DNA of 64,000 nucleotides from Olivibacter domesticus (GCF_900109575.1 NZ_FOAF01000004.1:310001-374000); one strand, 5' to 3'; positions 9,401 to 18,421 are shown, counted from the stretch's first letter. The notes: a model not told the origin generated them from the letters alone. Numbers and translations: made by a program.

Positions 9401-10547
9401 GGCTTATGCCTGCACCATCGGTACCTATCCAAATTTTTTGATCGTTTTCTTCACAAAATGAAAGAATAAAATTGCTACTAAGCGGGGAAACGCTATTGGT
9501 ATTACGTTGGATTAGTGTAAAACGACTTGTAGACTTATCAATAATATTAAGCCCTCCCCTTAACGTACCTATCCACTTTCGATTAGTTTTATCAACATAA
9601 ACAGCATATACCGCCGCACTAGATAGATTCTCCGGGCCATCGCCCACCTCGTGCTTAGTAACATGCTCCGTTCTGGGATCGATTTGAAATACACCTGCCC
9701 CATCAGATCCAACCCACACTTGGCTTTGTTTATCAACGCTTAAACTCATAATAGGAGAATTGCCTACGCTCGCATAATATTGGATGGAGATGGGCTTTTT
9801 ATTCGCCATCTCGTATTTGTACAAACCATTATTATTACCTAGAAAAATATCTCCACTCTGCTCTACCAGCAAACAATTAGCATGCGAGATAGCACGATTC
9901 ACCACTTCTAAGACTCTCTTTGAGGTGTTATAACGTGTAAGACCTACGTTTTGAATGAAAATCCATACAGTATTATCTTGATCAATAACTGCCGACTGCG
10001 CATGGAATAAATATTGCTTTTTTTTGTCATCTAGCGGAATTTGAACGGCTACATTCGTTCCGTTTTCTTTTAATAATAACCCCTCCCCAGCTGTGCAAAT
10101 AAACAGTGCACCATTATTGCTTTTTAAAAGACCATTAACTGGATTGGTTAATTTCTTTTTTTTCTGAGAAGAACCGAACTGATAATATAAGGGCAAGAAT
10201 TCCCATTTTATTTGATTGAGACGGTAAACTCCTCGTTTTGTGCCAATCCAAAGAGCACCATCACCATCCTCCTGTATGGCGGATATTCTATTGTTAGGCA
10301 GTGAAAGGGTATCATGGAGCTTATTCTTAAATATCTTAAACTGATGCCCATCATAGCGGTTCAATCCGTCAAAGGTTCCTGCCCACATAAACCCATATCG
10401 GTCTTCGTAAACGGCAGTAATAGAATTATTTGAAAGGCCATCATGGAGATTGAGTCTTTTAATCTGCGCATTAACTGTTAAATACACATTTATTAAAACA
10501 ACTACGATAAAGCACTTTTTACTGTTTGGTAGGAAAAATTTAGACAT
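6489..10547 (-). CDS. Hybrid two-component system sensor/AraC regulator (SusR/HTCS type)
   Basis: One-protein signalling system of 1352 residues. In order it has a signal/membrane segment (about 10-27), two 7-bladed Reg_prop propellers (about 30-650, with repeated WIGT-G-GL motifs), a Y_Y_Y domain (about 690-770), a membrane helix (about 778-796), a HisKA domain with H835 in SHELRTPL, HATPase with N-box NLLANAFKFT and EDSGAGV, a receiver with D1144 and K1196 (DDYISKPF), and a C-terminal AraC helix-turn-helix (about 1250-1345, with GFNDVKYFREQFQQAFGMTPSEY). All catalytic residues are present. HTCS proteins typically bind an oligosaccharide in the periplasm and activate a nearby polysaccharide locus. 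The target could be the SusC locus at 1-2503 or one of the arabinose loci to the right; the sequence does not decide. Confidence 0.96.
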   Translation of the reverse strand: MSKFFLPNSKKCFIVVVLINVYLTVNAQIKRLNLHDGLSNNSITAVYEDRYGFMWAGTFDGLNRYDGHQFKIFKNKLHDTLSLPNNRISAIQEDGDGALWIGTKRGVYRLNQIKWEFLPLYYQFGSSQKKKKLTNPVNGLLKSNNGALFICTAGEGLLLKENGTNVAVQIPLDDKKKQYLFHAQSAVIDQDNTVWIFIQNVGLTRYNTSKRVLEVVNRAISHANCLLVEQSGDIFLGNNNGLYKYEMANKKPISIQYYASVGNSPIMSLSVDKQSQVWVGSDGAGVFQIDPRTEHVTKHEVGDGPENLSSAAVYAVYVDKTNRKWIGTLRGGLNIIDKSTSRFTLIQRNTNSVSPLSSNFILSFCEENDQKIWIGTDGAGISLWHRLSGTFENYKYDALKPNSLSNNNVVNIVKDNEGSIWIATYGGGINKLDPKTKKFKRYACFNASYGYEEVNVWALYKDSKGTIWAGALSDGGLYRFNKTADYFELVDNRVTNLLTLMEDEAGQLWGGNFNSLVKIDLVNKNHVWYKVGSAVRAIKTDRKGHLWVGTEGAGLKFFDKQRGFLKTYSEVDGLPENAVLNILEGEHGRLWLSTFNGLSEFSSAEDNFRNFFTADGLQSNQFNYNAALELSTGELLFGGINGFNIFDPKAIKPLSDDAPTLITGIRINNNPIELSDLNFNKQNVSDIQFLRLPHDKAVLSVDFAKLDYSFQDKINYAFYLEGWEENWNYVGHSRSANYGKLPSGSYTLHIKASDADGVWDEEERLLFIKVSPPWWATWWAYSAYAFLVLFLIFVYHRYRKNASRLRYEIDKATLEKEKEHELNEKKTAFFTHISHELRTPLTLIINPIRQLLLEKKGYEHETLQVIFRNSKRLLSMVDQLLLFKKADSHNDSLKIARLNVNEICKEVYQCYQLQAAQQQIDFKLATTNELQEVYADREKVEIILFNLLANAFKFTPYGGYIGLKVSCDQEKVHILVEDSGAGVADELKETLFDKFARNVQHKQVGFGIGLFLSKKFAELHRGTLTFHNKETGGATFVLSLLAGKEHWTNRLIYEDIDSKSIFLEELLVDVAFTEKNARTIKRPSIMANSIVENKPSMMIIDDHKEIGDYLCNVFEEDFSLKVCYSAEEALMDIHNCKPQIILCDVMMDKMDGLQFCKEIKTDKNLRHIPIIMLTASSSEESKLRGIELGADDYISKPFNQAHLTARVRAILRQKKDRADDFYEEITLSNQTGISKEDVKFLQRCEQMILEHLHEGFTIKELSLEIGMSHSALYKKIKNLSGRTANEFMRLVKLRKAAQTLLKEEVNINEVTIIAGFNDVKYFREQFQQAFGMTPSEYVRTYRTAFQKKYQMS

Positions 10548-10571
10548 AATTGGCTCTCAAATAGTTTATCC

Positions 10572-10602
10572 CAAACTTAATCATTAAGTCCTTGATTTCA
10601 AA
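10572..10602 (-). promoter_or_regulatory. Bacteroidota-type promoter of the hybrid sensor gene
   Basis: On the minus strand TTTG (10602-10599) and TAAGTTTG (10579-10572) are separated by 19 bp, matching the consensus -33 TTTG and -7 TAnnTTTG. It lies 25 bp upstream of the start codon, giving a very short leader. Confidence 0.7.
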
Positions 10603-10765
10603 AAACAAGTCTTAACTAAATGTTCAGCTTTTCAAGCTATCTACAGACTATTTTCTAATCAAAAAAAGGCAATTATTTTACATGATAGGTTTATAATCAA
10701 TTGCAGGTAGTAGTATTACCCAAGTGACTTTTATAGCAATATTCGGGACAGAGAAAGAACGAATG

Positions 10766-12400
10766 TCAGTTTAAATGATCCTGCGAGAAATCGATAACAT
10801 TAATGGTTGGGATCGACTCGTTGTCATTTAATTTACATAGCAAGTTGGCGGATGCCCTTTCCGTTTTATCAGCCTTAAAAACGTTTATATTTATATTTTT
10901 TGAAGGTATGAACAGCAATGACGAATCAAGCTGCATAAAATCAGGCGTATCGATTATTACATAATCAAAATGTTTTTTAAAGGCTAACAAATCCTTTTTG
11001 AATGTCGTTTTGGTTAAATAATGTTGCAAGGTCCAGTAAAATTTAAGCCCATGAGTTGCTTGAGGCTCTTGCTCTATTAATGAGTTATCGACTTTAATGT
11101 TTATTTGATGATATGGCTGATCGTTTGTTGTTTTTAGAAGACGCTCTTTTATTGCATCTGCGTTCGCCGTAAAGTCGGATAGACTGTATATATTTTCATG
11201 CTGTTCTTTGTCGTTTGACTGATCTAATAAGCTAATAGTAAGTACTAAGTTTCCAAGCTTGGACAATAACACGCCCAATTGCCTACTTATTATTTGCTTT
11301 TGATCTCCCGCTCCCACCGAATAAAATGCTACGATAGCATGTTTACTCTTTTTTAGGCGTTTAACTTCTTTCACAAAACGTTCGTAGTTAAAAGCAATGA
11401 GCTCCTCATTTACATTTTTATTGAGCGCTAATGTGATGAATTTTTCCGAACTGGGCACCTCTACATCTTCGAGACGTTTAACAAAAGGCGAAGTATATTT
11501 TTTAAATAGTATAATAAAAAAAGGTACACTAAATGAAAGTAAAAACAGTGGTATGGCAATAAATAGCCAACTAGATACAATTCTATTGATTTGGTGAGCA
11601 GTAGTTCTGGTATTTTTAGTTGATTGATCCAAATTGGGAATCGAGGGGTTGGATAATTGAACCACCGTCATATTATCAAGTTTTTTTTGATAACGCTCTA
11701 ACTGATCAGCATATATATCGAGCATAGCCCCTCTTTCACGAAGCAATTCATTAAGCCTTTTAGATGTTGTCCGTTTGTTTGTTACTTCAACTTTTCGCTG
11801 CACGGGCCGTCGAGCGAGCATGTCCTTTTCGGCAATTAACTTTTCAATTAAATTACGCTGCAAAAAGCTCAACGAGTCAAAAAAAGACGTGTCGTACTTG
11901 CTTTTTGCTTGATATTCTTTAGCGATCTTAACCTGCTCGGTATTGTAGTCTTTTATCTGCTTTTCTAAGTTTGGGTTGTTTATAAAATATGTTGGTAATT
12001 GGTTGAATTGATTTAAAGGTGTTTTGAGGTATCTTAAAATGGCGTCTATCTTTTTTATAAGTAGCTGCTTATTAAATTCTGATACCTGTTTCGGTGCCGG
12101 TTTTTTTAAAACGGGTTCTTCTTTCTGCAATTCCTTATTAATGGCTAGATCTAACTGTTCGACCTTCTTGTTGGTGACAGCGATACTATCTTCCAATTTT
12201 AGTAGGGAAGCTTGAGGTGTAAACTTCTTTTCCTCCTGGGAATGATTACTGAGAGGGCTATTCGAAAAAAAAAGGAAGTAAAAAATGACTGCGCCAAGAA
12301 TTACTGCCGTACAAAACAGTACCACTGATCGACTACTGACATAGCTTCTTATACTTTCTTTCGCTATGACTGTCGTCCTTTCATACCTCCTACTCTGCAT
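10766..12400 (-). CDS. Wzc-like membrane protein with degenerate P-loop
   Basis: A 544-residue protein starting at the ATG at 12400 (a TTG two codons upstream is less likely). It has a membrane helix at about 25-46, a long periplasmic region predicted to form coiled coils (about 55-245, many Lys/Glu/Gln), a second membrane helix at about 279-300, and a cytoplasmic domain to the end. This is the layout of Wzz/Wzc chain-length regulators fused to a BY-kinase. The expected Walker A (GxxGxGKS/T) is replaced by YSVGAGDQKQ with no Lys-Ser/Thr in place, while a Walker B-like DYVIIDTPD is kept; there is no C-terminal tyrosine cluster. It is therefore probably a non-catalytic relative. No exopolysaccharide genes are nearby and it stands alone between the sensor gene and the hydroxyproline cluster. 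The assignment is by architecture, not by clear sequence identity. Confidence 0.6.
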   Translation of the reverse strand: MQSRRYERTTVIAKESIRSYVSSRSVVLFCTAVILGAVIFYFLFFSNSPLSNHSQEEKKFTPQASLLKLEDSIAVTNKKVEQLDLAINKELQKEEPVLKKPAPKQVSEFNKQLLIKKIDAILRYLKTPLNQFNQLPTYFINNPNLEKQIKDYNTEQVKIAKEYQAKSKYDTSFFDSLSFLQRNLIEKLIAEKDMLARRPVQRKVEVTNKRTTSKRLNELLRERGAMLDIYADQLERYQKKLDNMTVVQLSNPSIPNLDQSTKNTRTTAHQINRIVSSWLFIAIPLFLLSFSVPFFIILFKKYTSPFVKRLEDVEVPSSEKFITLALNKNVNEELIAFNYERFVKEVKRLKKSKHAIVAFYSVGAGDQKQIISRQLGVLLSKLGNLVLTISLLDQSNDKEQHENIYSLSDFTANADAIKERLLKTTNDQPYHQINIKVDNSLIEQEPQATHGLKFYWTLQHYLTKTTFKKDLLAFKKHFDYVIIDTPDFMQLDSSLLFIPSKNININVFKADKTERASANLLCKLNDNESIPTINVIDFSQDHLN

Positions 12401-12527
12401 TACCAACGTTTTTTTGGTAGTACATACGATAGAACAAGAAATATATTCTATTATTTGTTTGCTTTGTGTATCAAACTATGAAAAAGTGTGAAATTTTTTG
12501 AAAGAACTAGCGCCCCAGTTCAATCTA

Positions 12528-13808
12528 CTAAAACCGTTCGGGCGCGAAAAGTGAAATATCTGCGGAAAGCTTTTGCTCATTTATAAGTTCACTTACTACC
12601 TTCCCTACTGCCGGCCCTAAACTCAATCCCATCATACCGCAACCACCCGCTACAATTAGGTTCTTTATCTTTTTGCTTTCACCTAAATAAGGTAATCCAT
12701 CGGGTGAGCATGGTCGAAACCCGAACCATACATCTCGCTTTTCAGGAATATCAACCTGTAACTCAGGATAGTATTGAGGTATTGCCTCTACAATGCCCTG
12801 CACACGATTCATATTAATATTACTATTAATGGCCGCTAATTCCATAGTACCGCCAAAACGGATATGGCCATTCATAGGTGTAACAGCAACCCTGGCTTCT
12901 AAAAGCAAGGAAGGGTGTTGCAGTGTGTGCTGGCCTGGTTTATACATAAATGAATATCCTTTACCTGGCATTAGCGGAATCTTTAGCCCGACCTTTTTTG
13001 CCAGTTCCGGCAGCCACGCGCCGCCAGTCATCACCACTTTATCGCTTTTGAAGCTTTGATTTCCAGCAATAACCTTAGCAATTTTTCCTCCCTCCACTTC
13101 AAAATCCGTCACTTTTGTATGTTCAAGGATAACCGCACCTTTTCCTTTTATGTAAGCTATCAATTGCTGCATCAGTGCCTGCGGATATAAATGTCCGTCG
13201 CAACGATAATGCACTGCTCCCAGCACATCTAGTTTTACATGCGGCTCGAGTTGCTGAACTTCGTCCTTCTTCAAAACGGCAACATCCAACCCAAGTGCCT
13301 GTGCCTGATGAGCTAAGTGGGTCTCTTCTTCCGCTGTTTTCTCACTTTTATACAGCATTAATATCCCTCTATGTAATAATTCGAAATCAAAACCTTTATC
13401 TTTTGCGATTTCGTCATATAGATTACTGCTCAACAAATTCAGGTCACGTATGGAAGGAGCGGAACGATTAACATGTTCGCTATTGGCATGCTTTACAAAT
13501 TTCAGCCCCCAGGAGATTAAATTGGCACTCAAACTTGGTTTAACATAAAATGGACTTTTACTATTAAACATCCACTTGATACCTTGTGCCACAATGCCGG
13601 GCGCAGCTAAAGGCGTAAAATGACTCGGGACAAGCATTCCCGCATTCCCATAAGAGCAATTGTCTTGTAAGTCTCCGCTATCCAGCAAGGTTACCTGCCA
13701 TCCTTCATTTAAAAGATAATAGGCAGAACATAGCCCAGCAATACCTCCACCAATGATGAGGACATTCCCTTTACTTAATTGATTGGTATCTATAGTAGTT
13801 GATGTCAT
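12528..13808 (-). CDS. FAD-dependent D-amino-acid dehydrogenase, probably cis-4-hydroxy-D-proline dehydrogenase
   Basis: DAO-family flavoprotein of 426 residues that should oxidise cis-4-hydroxy-D-proline to pyrroline-4-hydroxy-2-carboxylate, the second step of hydroxyproline breakdown. It has the N-terminal dinucleotide motif VLIIGGGIAGL (16-26), the DadA-like region YGNAGMLVPSHFTPLAAPG, and a C-terminal FAD contact GCGMMGLSLGPAVG. Length matches DadA-type enzymes. It is the last gene of the cluster, 39 bp after the epimerase gene. Substrate assignment comes from context; by sequence alone D-proline or another D-amino acid is equally possible. Confidence 0.85.
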   Translation of the reverse strand: MTSTTIDTNQLSKGNVLIIGGGIAGLCSAYYLLNEGWQVTLLDSGDLQDNCSYGNAGMLVPSHFTPLAAPGIVAQGIKWMFNSKSPFYVKPSLSANLISWGLKFVKHANSEHVNRSAPSIRDLNLLSSNLYDEIAKDKGFDFELLHRGILMLYKSEKTAEEETHLAHQAQALGLDVAVLKKDEVQQLEPHVKLDVLGAVHYRCDGHLYPQALMQQLIAYIKGKGAVILEHTKVTDFEVEGGKIAKVIAGNQSFKSDKVVMTGGAWLPELAKKVGLKIPLMPGKGYSFMYKPGQHTLQHPSLLLEARVAVTPMNGHIRFGGTMELAAINSNINMNRVQGIVEAIPQYYPELQVDIPEKRDVWFGFRPCSPDGLPYLGESKKIKNLIVAGGCGMMGLSLGPAVGKVVSELINEQKLSADISLFAPERF

Positions 13809-13847
13809 GTTAAATTAAAATTACTCAATCTTGGTAGTCAATAGCAT

Positions 13848-14846
13848 TTAAATCACCTGAAAACCAAAAGCATAAGGATCTTCATCATCAATAATGATAT
13901 GGTTATACCCCGTTATTAGTGCCCAACCCTCCACGCCTGGAATAATAGCAGGCTTACCCGCTACTTCTGTTTCTTCTTCAATTGTTCCTGTAAATTGAGA
14001 ACCTATATAGCTCTCATGAATAAATTGATCGCCTTTTTTTAGCTTTCCTTTGGCATACCACTGCGCCATCCTGGCAGAAGTGCCTGTTCCGCAAGGGGAA
14101 CGGTCAAGCGCATTTTCGCCTACCAATACAGCATTACGGCCACTCGCTTTTGGATCGATCACTTTTCCTGTCCACTGAATATGGCTCAAGCCAAAGATAT
14201 TTGAATTCTCTGGATGGATAAATTCATATTTATCATTTAGCAGCTGCCTAATGATTTTGCCATAATGGATAAGCTGACTCGCGGTAAAATCTGCGATATC
14301 TTTAAAATTCTCTTGCGGATCGATAATTCCATAAAAGTTACCGCCATAAGCAACATCAACCTTTACGGTACCTAAATCAGGGCATTCAACCTCCAGTGCT
14401 TCGGCGTAAAGAAAGGACTTTACGTTCGTAAGTTTAACAGATTTAACTTTCCTACCTTCCTGCTTATAGTCTATTAAAATTAAACCAGCAGGCGTCTCCA
14501 GTCGCAGCTTACCGGGTGTTTTTGGTTCAATCAACCCTTCCTCAATAGCCACCGTTACGGTACCGATCGTACCATGTCCGCACATTGGCAAACAACCGCT
14601 TGTTTCGATATATAAGACCCCAATATCATTTGCTGGGTCACATGGCGGGTAGAGGATGCTACCACTCATCATGTCGTGCCCCCTAGGTTCAAACATAAGG
14701 CCTTTACGGATCCAATCGTATTCTTTCATAAAATGGAGGCGGCGTTCCATCATGGAGTTCCCATTTAAAAGTGGTCCACCACCAGCAACCAAACGCACCG
14801 GACAACCGCAGGTATGGGCGTCTATACAGAAAAATGTTTTCTTCAT
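13848..14846 (-). CDS. 4-hydroxyproline 2-epimerase
   Basis: Proline racemase superfamily enzyme of 332 residues, converting trans-4-hydroxy-L-proline to cis-4-hydroxy-D-proline, the entry step of the pathway. Both catalytic Cys are present, C89 in PMCGHGTIG and C252 in RSPCGTGTSARM. Having both Cys fits an epimerase/racemase, whereas the related dehydratases replace the second with Thr. The HGT after the first Cys resembles 4-hydroxyproline epimerases rather than proline racemases. It lies between the FAD dehydrogenase and aldehyde dehydrogenase genes, all on one strand. Confidence 0.9.
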   Translation of the reverse strand: MKKTFFCIDAHTCGCPVRLVAGGGPLLNGNSMMERRLHFMKEYDWIRKGLMFEPRGHDMMSGSILYPPCDPANDIGVLYIETSGCLPMCGHGTIGTVTVAIEEGLIEPKTPGKLRLETPAGLILIDYKQEGRKVKSVKLTNVKSFLYAEALEVECPDLGTVKVDVAYGGNFYGIIDPQENFKDIADFTASQLIHYGKIIRQLLNDKYEFIHPENSNIFGLSHIQWTGKVIDPKASGRNAVLVGENALDRSPCGTGTSARMAQWYAKGKLKKGDQFIHESYIGSQFTGTIEEETEVAGKPAIIPGVEGWALITGYNHIIIDDEDPYAFGFQVI

Positions 14847-14924
14847 CTTGTGGCTATGAGTTATCGGTTTTTCAGCGTTAACTCATTTAATATTTTACTC
14901 TAACTCAATTTTAACTTTTAAGGA

Positions 14925-14956
14925 GTTGTCTGCTTTACGTGCTAACAGCAGGCAAC
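14925..14956 (-). other. Inverted repeat between dehydrogenase and epimerase genes
   Basis: GTTGTCTGCT (14925-14934) and AGCAGGCAAC (14947-14956) form a 10-bp stem with one mismatch and a 12-nt loop in the 130-bp gap. No T-run follows on the minus strand, so it is more likely an RNA-stabilising or attenuating hairpin inside the operon than a full terminator. Confidence 0.4.
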
Positions 14957-14976
14957 TAATAACGAGTAACTAGGAA

Positions 14977-16458
14977 CTAAATACTTTCTTTCGTCAATAC
15001 ATTATCTACCGTACGATAAATTCCCAAGGGATTACTGTTCTTTAATTCATCGGGTAATAAGCCATCTGGCCAATTCTGAAAAGCAATTGGGCGTAAAAAG
15101 CGCACGATAGCATCAGACCCTACAGAGGTAAAGCGGCTATCAGTTGTTGCCGGGAAAGGACCGCCATGTTGCATCGACAAACAAACTTCCACACCTGTTG
15201 GCATACCGTTGAATAATAGGCGTCCACATTTGTCTTGCAATATGTTTACTAATTCAGGTTGTTGCCTTATATCAGCTTCAGTAGCCGCTAAAGTAATGGT
15301 CAGTTGTCCTTTTAATTTCTTTGCCACCAATAACATGTCTGCAACATCATTACAACTCACGATCAGGCCAAAAGGCCCAAAAACCTCCTCCAGTAGATGT
15401 TCATTGCTAAGCAAGCCGGCAGCATCTGTTGCCGCAATTAGTGCAGCACCCTGACCCTCTATTTCTTTATTTTCAGCACTTGCCAATACAGTTACCTCCT
15501 TCTGAGACAACATTTTTTCTTTGTTAGAAGAGTAGGCATTGGCTATTCCTTTATGTAACATATTAGCGGGTAATGAACCCTGAATTATCCCTGTTAATGC
15601 CTTTTTAAAGGCATCAAGTGTTTCTCCTTTTATTGCCACCAGCACACCCGGATTAGTACAAAACTGACCCACGCCTAAAGTAAGAGATGCAGCGTATTGA
15701 GCTGCGAAGTCTTGCGGATTTGTCGCTAACTTTTCAGGAAGTGCAAACACAGGGTTTATACTTCCCATCTCGGCAAATACGGGGATAGGCTCTTCTCGTG
15801 TGTTTGCTAAATCAAATAAAGCCTTACCTCCGTGGAAAGATCCCGTGAAAGCAACCGACTTTACCAATGGATGTTTCACCAAATAGGCGCCCGCTTCGTT
15901 AGAATTTCCATAAATATGTGAAAAAATTCCTTCGGGCCATCCTTCTTCTTTTAAGGCACTTAAAATGGCGTCAGCCATTAAAGAAGAGGTTTTAAGATGC
16001 CCTGGATGCGCTTTCAGTACAACCGGGCAACCCGCAGCGATAGCGCTAGCAGTGTCTCCACCGGCGGTTGAAAAGGCAAAAGGGAAATTACTTGCACCGA
16101 AAACCACGACAGGACCAACACCCACCATCAGCTTACGAAGATCAGGCTTGGGCGGCGTTTTGTCAGGAATTGCTGTATCAATTCGTGCGGATAAACAAGC
16201 TCCGTCTTTTAGTCTATCAGCGTAACTTCTCCATTGAAAAACTGTACGTGCTTTTTCACCAACCAACCTCGCTTCGGGTAGCGAAGTTTCCTCCATTGCA
16301 GCAGTTATTAGCTCTGGGCCTAAAGACGCTATTTTATCGGCAATTGCATACATGAGTGCAGCACGGTCTTTAATCGATCTTTTTTTAAGGTATTGAAAAG
16401 CCTCGGCCGCACCATTTAACAATTCATCTACTTTATCCTGCGTTGTTTCCTTATACAT
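14977..16458 (-). CDS. Aldehyde dehydrogenase, probably 2-oxoglutarate semialdehyde dehydrogenase
   Basis: A 493-residue ALDH expected to oxidise 2-oxoglutarate semialdehyde (2,5-dioxopentanoate) to 2-oxoglutarate with NAD(P), the last step of hydroxyproline catabolism. It shows FGASNFPFAFS with the oxyanion Asn, general base E230 in VFAEMGSINP, and nucleophile C267 in GVGQFCTNPG. The FCTNPG context is typical of the KGSADH subgroup. It lies 84 bp after the DapA-family gene. The same activity also serves oxidative L-arabinose, xylarate or glucarate pathways, but the neighbours here point to hydroxyproline. Confidence 0.9.
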   Translation of the reverse strand: MYKETTQDKVDELLNGAAEAFQYLKKRSIKDRAALMYAIADKIASLGPELITAAMEETSLPEARLVGEKARTVFQWRSYADRLKDGACLSARIDTAIPDKTPPKPDLRKLMVGVGPVVVFGASNFPFAFSTAGGDTASAIAAGCPVVLKAHPGHLKTSSLMADAILSALKEEGWPEGIFSHIYGNSNEAGAYLVKHPLVKSVAFTGSFHGGKALFDLANTREEPIPVFAEMGSINPVFALPEKLATNPQDFAAQYAASLTLGVGQFCTNPGVLVAIKGETLDAFKKALTGIIQGSLPANMLHKGIANAYSSNKEKMLSQKEVTVLASAENKEIEGQGAALIAATDAAGLLSNEHLLEEVFGPFGLIVSCNDVADMLLVAKKLKGQLTITLAATEADIRQQPELVNILQDKCGRLLFNGMPTGVEVCLSMQHGGPFPATTDSRFTSVGSDAIVRFLRPIAFQNWPDGLLPDELKNSNPLGIYRTVDNVLTKESI

Positions 16459-16542
16459 ATCTATTATTTGTGCATATCAAGATATTAAGACACTGGTCCC
16501 CTGGACCTATCTACCAAAATACCCTAAAGCTATGTTAAAATT

Positions 16543-17454
16543 TTAAACGTTAACGGAAAGTTGCGGTCTATTCGCCTTGCTCGCTTCGATCACATTCAAT
16601 ACGCGTTCACGTTCTTCTCCTATTAGCGTAAGTCGGGGTGCCCTTACATATTCATTGCTTATTCCTTCGCTAACGGCAGCCAATTTAATATATTGTACTA
16701 ATTTTGGATGGATGTCTAGCTCCAACAACGGCATGAACCATCTATAGATTTTAATAGCTTCTTCATAATTACCTGATTTGACATAATTATAAATGGCAAC
16801 CGTTTCTCTTGGGTATGCATCTACCAAACCTGCAACTAAACCATCGGCACCAATCATAAGGGATTCTAAAGAAATCGGGTCAACACCACCTAATACTTTA
16901 AAGCGATCACCGAATCGATTGATCATTCGTGTAATATTTGTTAGATCTCTGCTCGATTCTTTTACCGCTTGAATGTTTGGCAATAGTGCTAACTCTTCAA
17001 ACATCTCTACTGTGACAAAAATACCATAATCTACTGGATTATTATAAATCATGATTGGTAGCGAGGTACTCTTCGCGACTGACTTAAAGAATTCCACCGT
17101 TTCTCTACTATCAGCTTTATAACGCATTGGAGGCAATAACATAAGTCCGTCTGCACCTAATTCTTCTGCTTTTTTTGCAATTGCAATCGCTTCTCTCGTT
17201 CCTTGTTCAGCGATATTTAATACGACAGGATAGTCATTCCCAACAGTTGTTTTCGTAAATTTGAGTAATTCAAATTTTTCTTCAGTGCTTAACGTGCTCG
17301 CTTCTCCAAGTGATCCTGCTAAAATCAATCCATGCACTCCCGCATCTAATTGGGCTGTAAGATTTTTACTAAACATGTCATAATCAATTGTTCCATCCTC
17401 TTTAAAGGGAGTCAACAATGCCGGATAAATTCCTTTCCAAAGTTCTTTACTCAT
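16543..17454 (-). CDS. DapA-family lyase, probably pyrroline-4-hydroxy-2-carboxylate deaminase
   Basis: TIM-barrel aldolase-class enzyme of 303 residues. It has the family motif GSLGEASTLS (47-56), Tyr137 in MIYNNP and Schiff-base Lys165 in IQAVKESS. In this cluster it should hydrolytically deaminate pyrroline-4-hydroxy-2-carboxylate to 2-oxoglutarate semialdehyde and ammonia. A biosynthetic dihydrodipicolinate synthase is unlikely because its immediate neighbours are all hydroxyproline-pathway genes. It follows the AraC regulator gene by 91 bp. Confidence 0.88.
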   Translation of the reverse strand: MSKELWKGIYPALLTPFKEDGTIDYDMFSKNLTAQLDAGVHGLILAGSLGEASTLSTEEKFELLKFTKTTVGNDYPVVLNIAEQGTREAIAIAKKAEELGADGLMLLPPMRYKADSRETVEFFKSVAKSTSLPIMIYNNPVDYGIFVTVEMFEELALLPNIQAVKESSRDLTNITRMINRFGDRFKVLGGVDPISLESLMIGADGLVAGLVDAYPRETVAIYNYVKSGNYEEAIKIYRWFMPLLELDIHPKLVQYIKLAAVSEGISNEYVRAPRLTLIGEERERVLNVIEASKANRPQLSVNV

Positions 17455-17545
17455 TATATTAATTTTTTCTTCAAAGGTAAAGTGTACTTTTCAAGACATC
17501 CTTCCATGTATTAATCAATTGTGAGCATATTTTAACATATCTCCA

Positions 17546-18421
17546 TTAGTGAACATTTTTATGGAAGCTTATCATAAATTCTTTCGGAGAATTTCCTATG
17601 ACACTTTTAAACACTCTATTAAAGTTTGTGATGCTGTTAAAACCACAATTATAAGCTACGGCAGATATACTTTCACATTTCTGGTGAGTCAGTTTTTTAC
17701 AGGCCTCATGCACGCGCATTTCATTTAAAAAGGCCACAAACGTGTTTCCGGTATGCTTCTTAAAATAACGGCAAAATGCCTGGGGAGTTAAATTCGCTTG
17801 ATCAGCAACCTCTTCCAGGGTAATGGCCTTGGTAAAATTTTGAGAAATAAAGTTATAAATAGACCCTATACGGATTCCTTCATTTTCGGAAATAGCATTT
17901 GTCCCACCCGACAGCGCTGGTACATTTTTTGACACGATACTTAATGTACGCAACAGATAGAAAAAATGCATTAATTGATCCATCTGATTCGCCTCTTTTA
18001 AACGAACGATTCGCCTATAAACCTCTCTGAAATGGTCCGTAGGCACCTTAAAGCCATTAGTATGATCTTTCACAAAAGTTTGCAACATATAAAGTTCAGG
18101 AAGATTGAAAAAAGATGCTAAATTACCATTCGGATTAAAAAATACGGAAACGGAACGCACTTGTTTCGGGTTAGCATCATCAAAATAATCAGCATTGCTT
18201 TTAAAGACATGAGATTGATTTGCTCCTAATAAAAAAATGTCATTTTCCTGAAAAGGATGCATACTATTATCTGCTATTAAGGTGCCTTTTCCTTCCACAA
18301 TCCACATCAATTGAGCTTCATGATGTCGATGTAAATACGGATAAAAGTGGGGCATGCAATCTTCCTGAACTATTACTGTTCGATCATGCGCAACCGGAAT
18401 TGTAAATTGTAGTGTCTTCAT
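17546..18421 (-). CDS. AraC-family transcriptional regulator of the hydroxyproline cluster
   Basis: A 291-residue regulator with an N-terminal cupin-like sensing domain (about 25-110, with HRHHEAQLMWIVEGKGTLI) and a C-terminal AraC double helix-turn-helix (about 190-291, ending with GFNSITNFNRVFKSVIGNSPKEF). It is the first gene of the leftward cluster and is divergent from the Xaa-Pro aminopeptidase gene, so it could control both sides from the shared 514-bp region. The likely effector is hydroxyproline or a pathway intermediate; this is inferred from position only. Confidence 0.9.
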   Translation of the reverse strand: MKTLQFTIPVAHDRTVIVQEDCMPHFYPYLHRHHEAQLMWIVEGKGTLIADNSMHPFQENDIFLLGANQSHVFKSNADYFDDANPKQVRSVSVFFNPNGNLASFFNLPELYMLQTFVKDHTNGFKVPTDHFREVYRRIVRLKEANQMDQLMHFFYLLRTLSIVSKNVPALSGGTNAISENEGIRIGSIYNFISQNFTKAITLEEVADQANLTPQAFCRYFKKHTGNTFVAFLNEMRVHEACKKLTHQKCESISAVAYNCGFNSITNFNRVFKSVIGNSPKEFMISFHKNVH

